Shown here: one piece after another, positions 6,668-6,967 of the stretch | Numbering within the stretch: position 1 is the first letter of the stretch | Layout of the letters: each line of letters opens with the position of its first letter | Source: Candidatus Solibacter sp. | GTDB taxonomy: Bacteria > Acidobacteriota > Terriglobia > Bryobacterales > Bryobacteraceae | Assembly (NCBI GenBank): GCA_017883345.1 | Contig: JADGNT010000265.1 | Span: 1-6,967 of the forward strand | Length of the DNA stretch: 6,967 bases | Reading direction: 5' to 3' | Translations under genes and position numbers: made by a program | Notes under the pieces: model-generated | Databases searched by the model: none | Seen by the model: the letters and a program-made list of their open reading frames with translations, nothing else | What the model was told of the DNA's origin: nothing

Positions 6668-6724
6668 GATTCTAGTTTAGCGCCTGCACAGTCCGCCAGA
6701 AAACTCCACGGCGAGCCGTACCGT

Positions 6725-6967
6725 TCACGCTTCAACGGCCTCCCAACGGCTCGCAAGTTCTCTGAATGCCTTCTCGTTTGCGGGCCATTCGTGAAGGGTC
6801 GCCGGATCGAAATCCGCTCCGTTTGGCCACACGAGTGTCTCCACCTCAGCATCAATCCGCACTTGGTTGAACAGTTCGAGATTGCGCAGCGGGCCGTACA
6901 GTTCGCCCGCAAGGACCGGTCGAAACTCGATTGTTTGCGCCGTGTCGTCGTCAAGGCCGACTATGAG
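6725..6967 (-). CDS. DUF2442 family protein, C-terminal part (5' end outside window)
   Basis: Read from the right edge on the - strand, the frame is open for 80 codons to a TGA at 6725-6727; its start lies beyond the window. The hallmark is LVWPNGADFDPATLHEW (45-61 of the visible part), which matches the conserved W-P-N-G-A-D core near the C-terminus of DUF2442 proteins. It is preceded by LYGPLRNLELFNQVRIDAEV (23-42), matching the family's L-x-D/N-x-x-x-F-x-x-V-x-x-D segment. The visible N-terminal part (LIVGLDDDTAQTIEF) fits the family's beta-strand with a F/L-x-D-G/D turn. DUF2442 proteins are small, about 80-110 residues, of unknown function, often next to DUF4160 genes in toxin-antitoxin-like pairs. 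Here the next gene downstream is DUF433, so a cluster of small TA-type genes may continue to the right. Confidence 0.8.
   Translation of the reverse strand, partial: LIVGLDDDTAQTIEFRPVLAGELYGPLRNLELFNQVRIDAEVETLVWPNGADFDPATLHEWPANEKAFRELASRWEAVEA

Noticed and set aside
6708..6719. Inverted repeat ACGG/CCGT between the DUF2442 and DUF433 genes, followed on the - strand by GTTTTC
   Set aside because: The stem is only 4 bp with a 4-base loop and the T-run is short and offset; too weak to call a terminator.
6664..6954. Open frame of 96 codons on the - strand at the right end
   Set aside because: The protein is Arg/Ser/Thr-rich without motifs. The overlapping frame ending at 6725 carries the DUF2442 core and explains the region.

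Overview
The window is GC-rich and gene-dense, about 7 kb, with seven genes, two of them cut by the window edges. Gene content suggests a soil-type Acidobacteriota, perhaps Solibacter/Bryobacter-like: a Tat-exported GH51 arabinofuranosidase, a GH51-like protein ending in phrases typical of that group, a secreted NAGPA-domain protein, an OPT transporter, and a multi-hairpin intergenic repeat. This assignment is inference from gene families and composition; no rRNA or other marker gene is present.

Left part (1-2564, + strand): the C-terminal half of an OPT-family oligopeptide transporter overlaps by 4 bp (ATGA) with a cytosolic DUF885-like metallopeptidase carrying an HExxPGH motif. A strong Shine-Dalgarno lies at the junction. 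The pair reads as a peptide uptake and breakdown module.

Middle part (2583-6318): two GH51-type genes diverge from a short intergenic region that holds a LacI/CcpA-like operator candidate. The + gene encodes a complete Tat-exported alpha-L-arabinofuranosidase with both catalytic glutamates. The - gene encodes a shorter, Sec-exported GH51 homologue in which the nucleophile position reads Gly and about 78 residues are missing at three in-frame places compared with its neighbour. Four bases further on lies a secreted phosphodiester glycosidase (NAGPA domain). Together they look like a small exported locus for carbohydrate or cell-wall glycan breakdown.

Right part (6319-6967): the gap between the arabinofuranosidase and the next, convergent gene is almost filled by an element of about 90-96 bp. 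It consists of four perfect hairpins abutting with no spacer, enclosed by a closing stem. It is followed on the - strand by a small DUF433 antitoxin-like gene with no toxin after it, and by the 3' end of a DUF2442 gene that starts beyond the window.

The most unusual items are the four-hairpin element, with complementary first and last loops, and the nucleophile-less, internally shortened GH51 homologue next to an intact paralogue. I found no tRNA, rRNA, CRISPR array or transposase.
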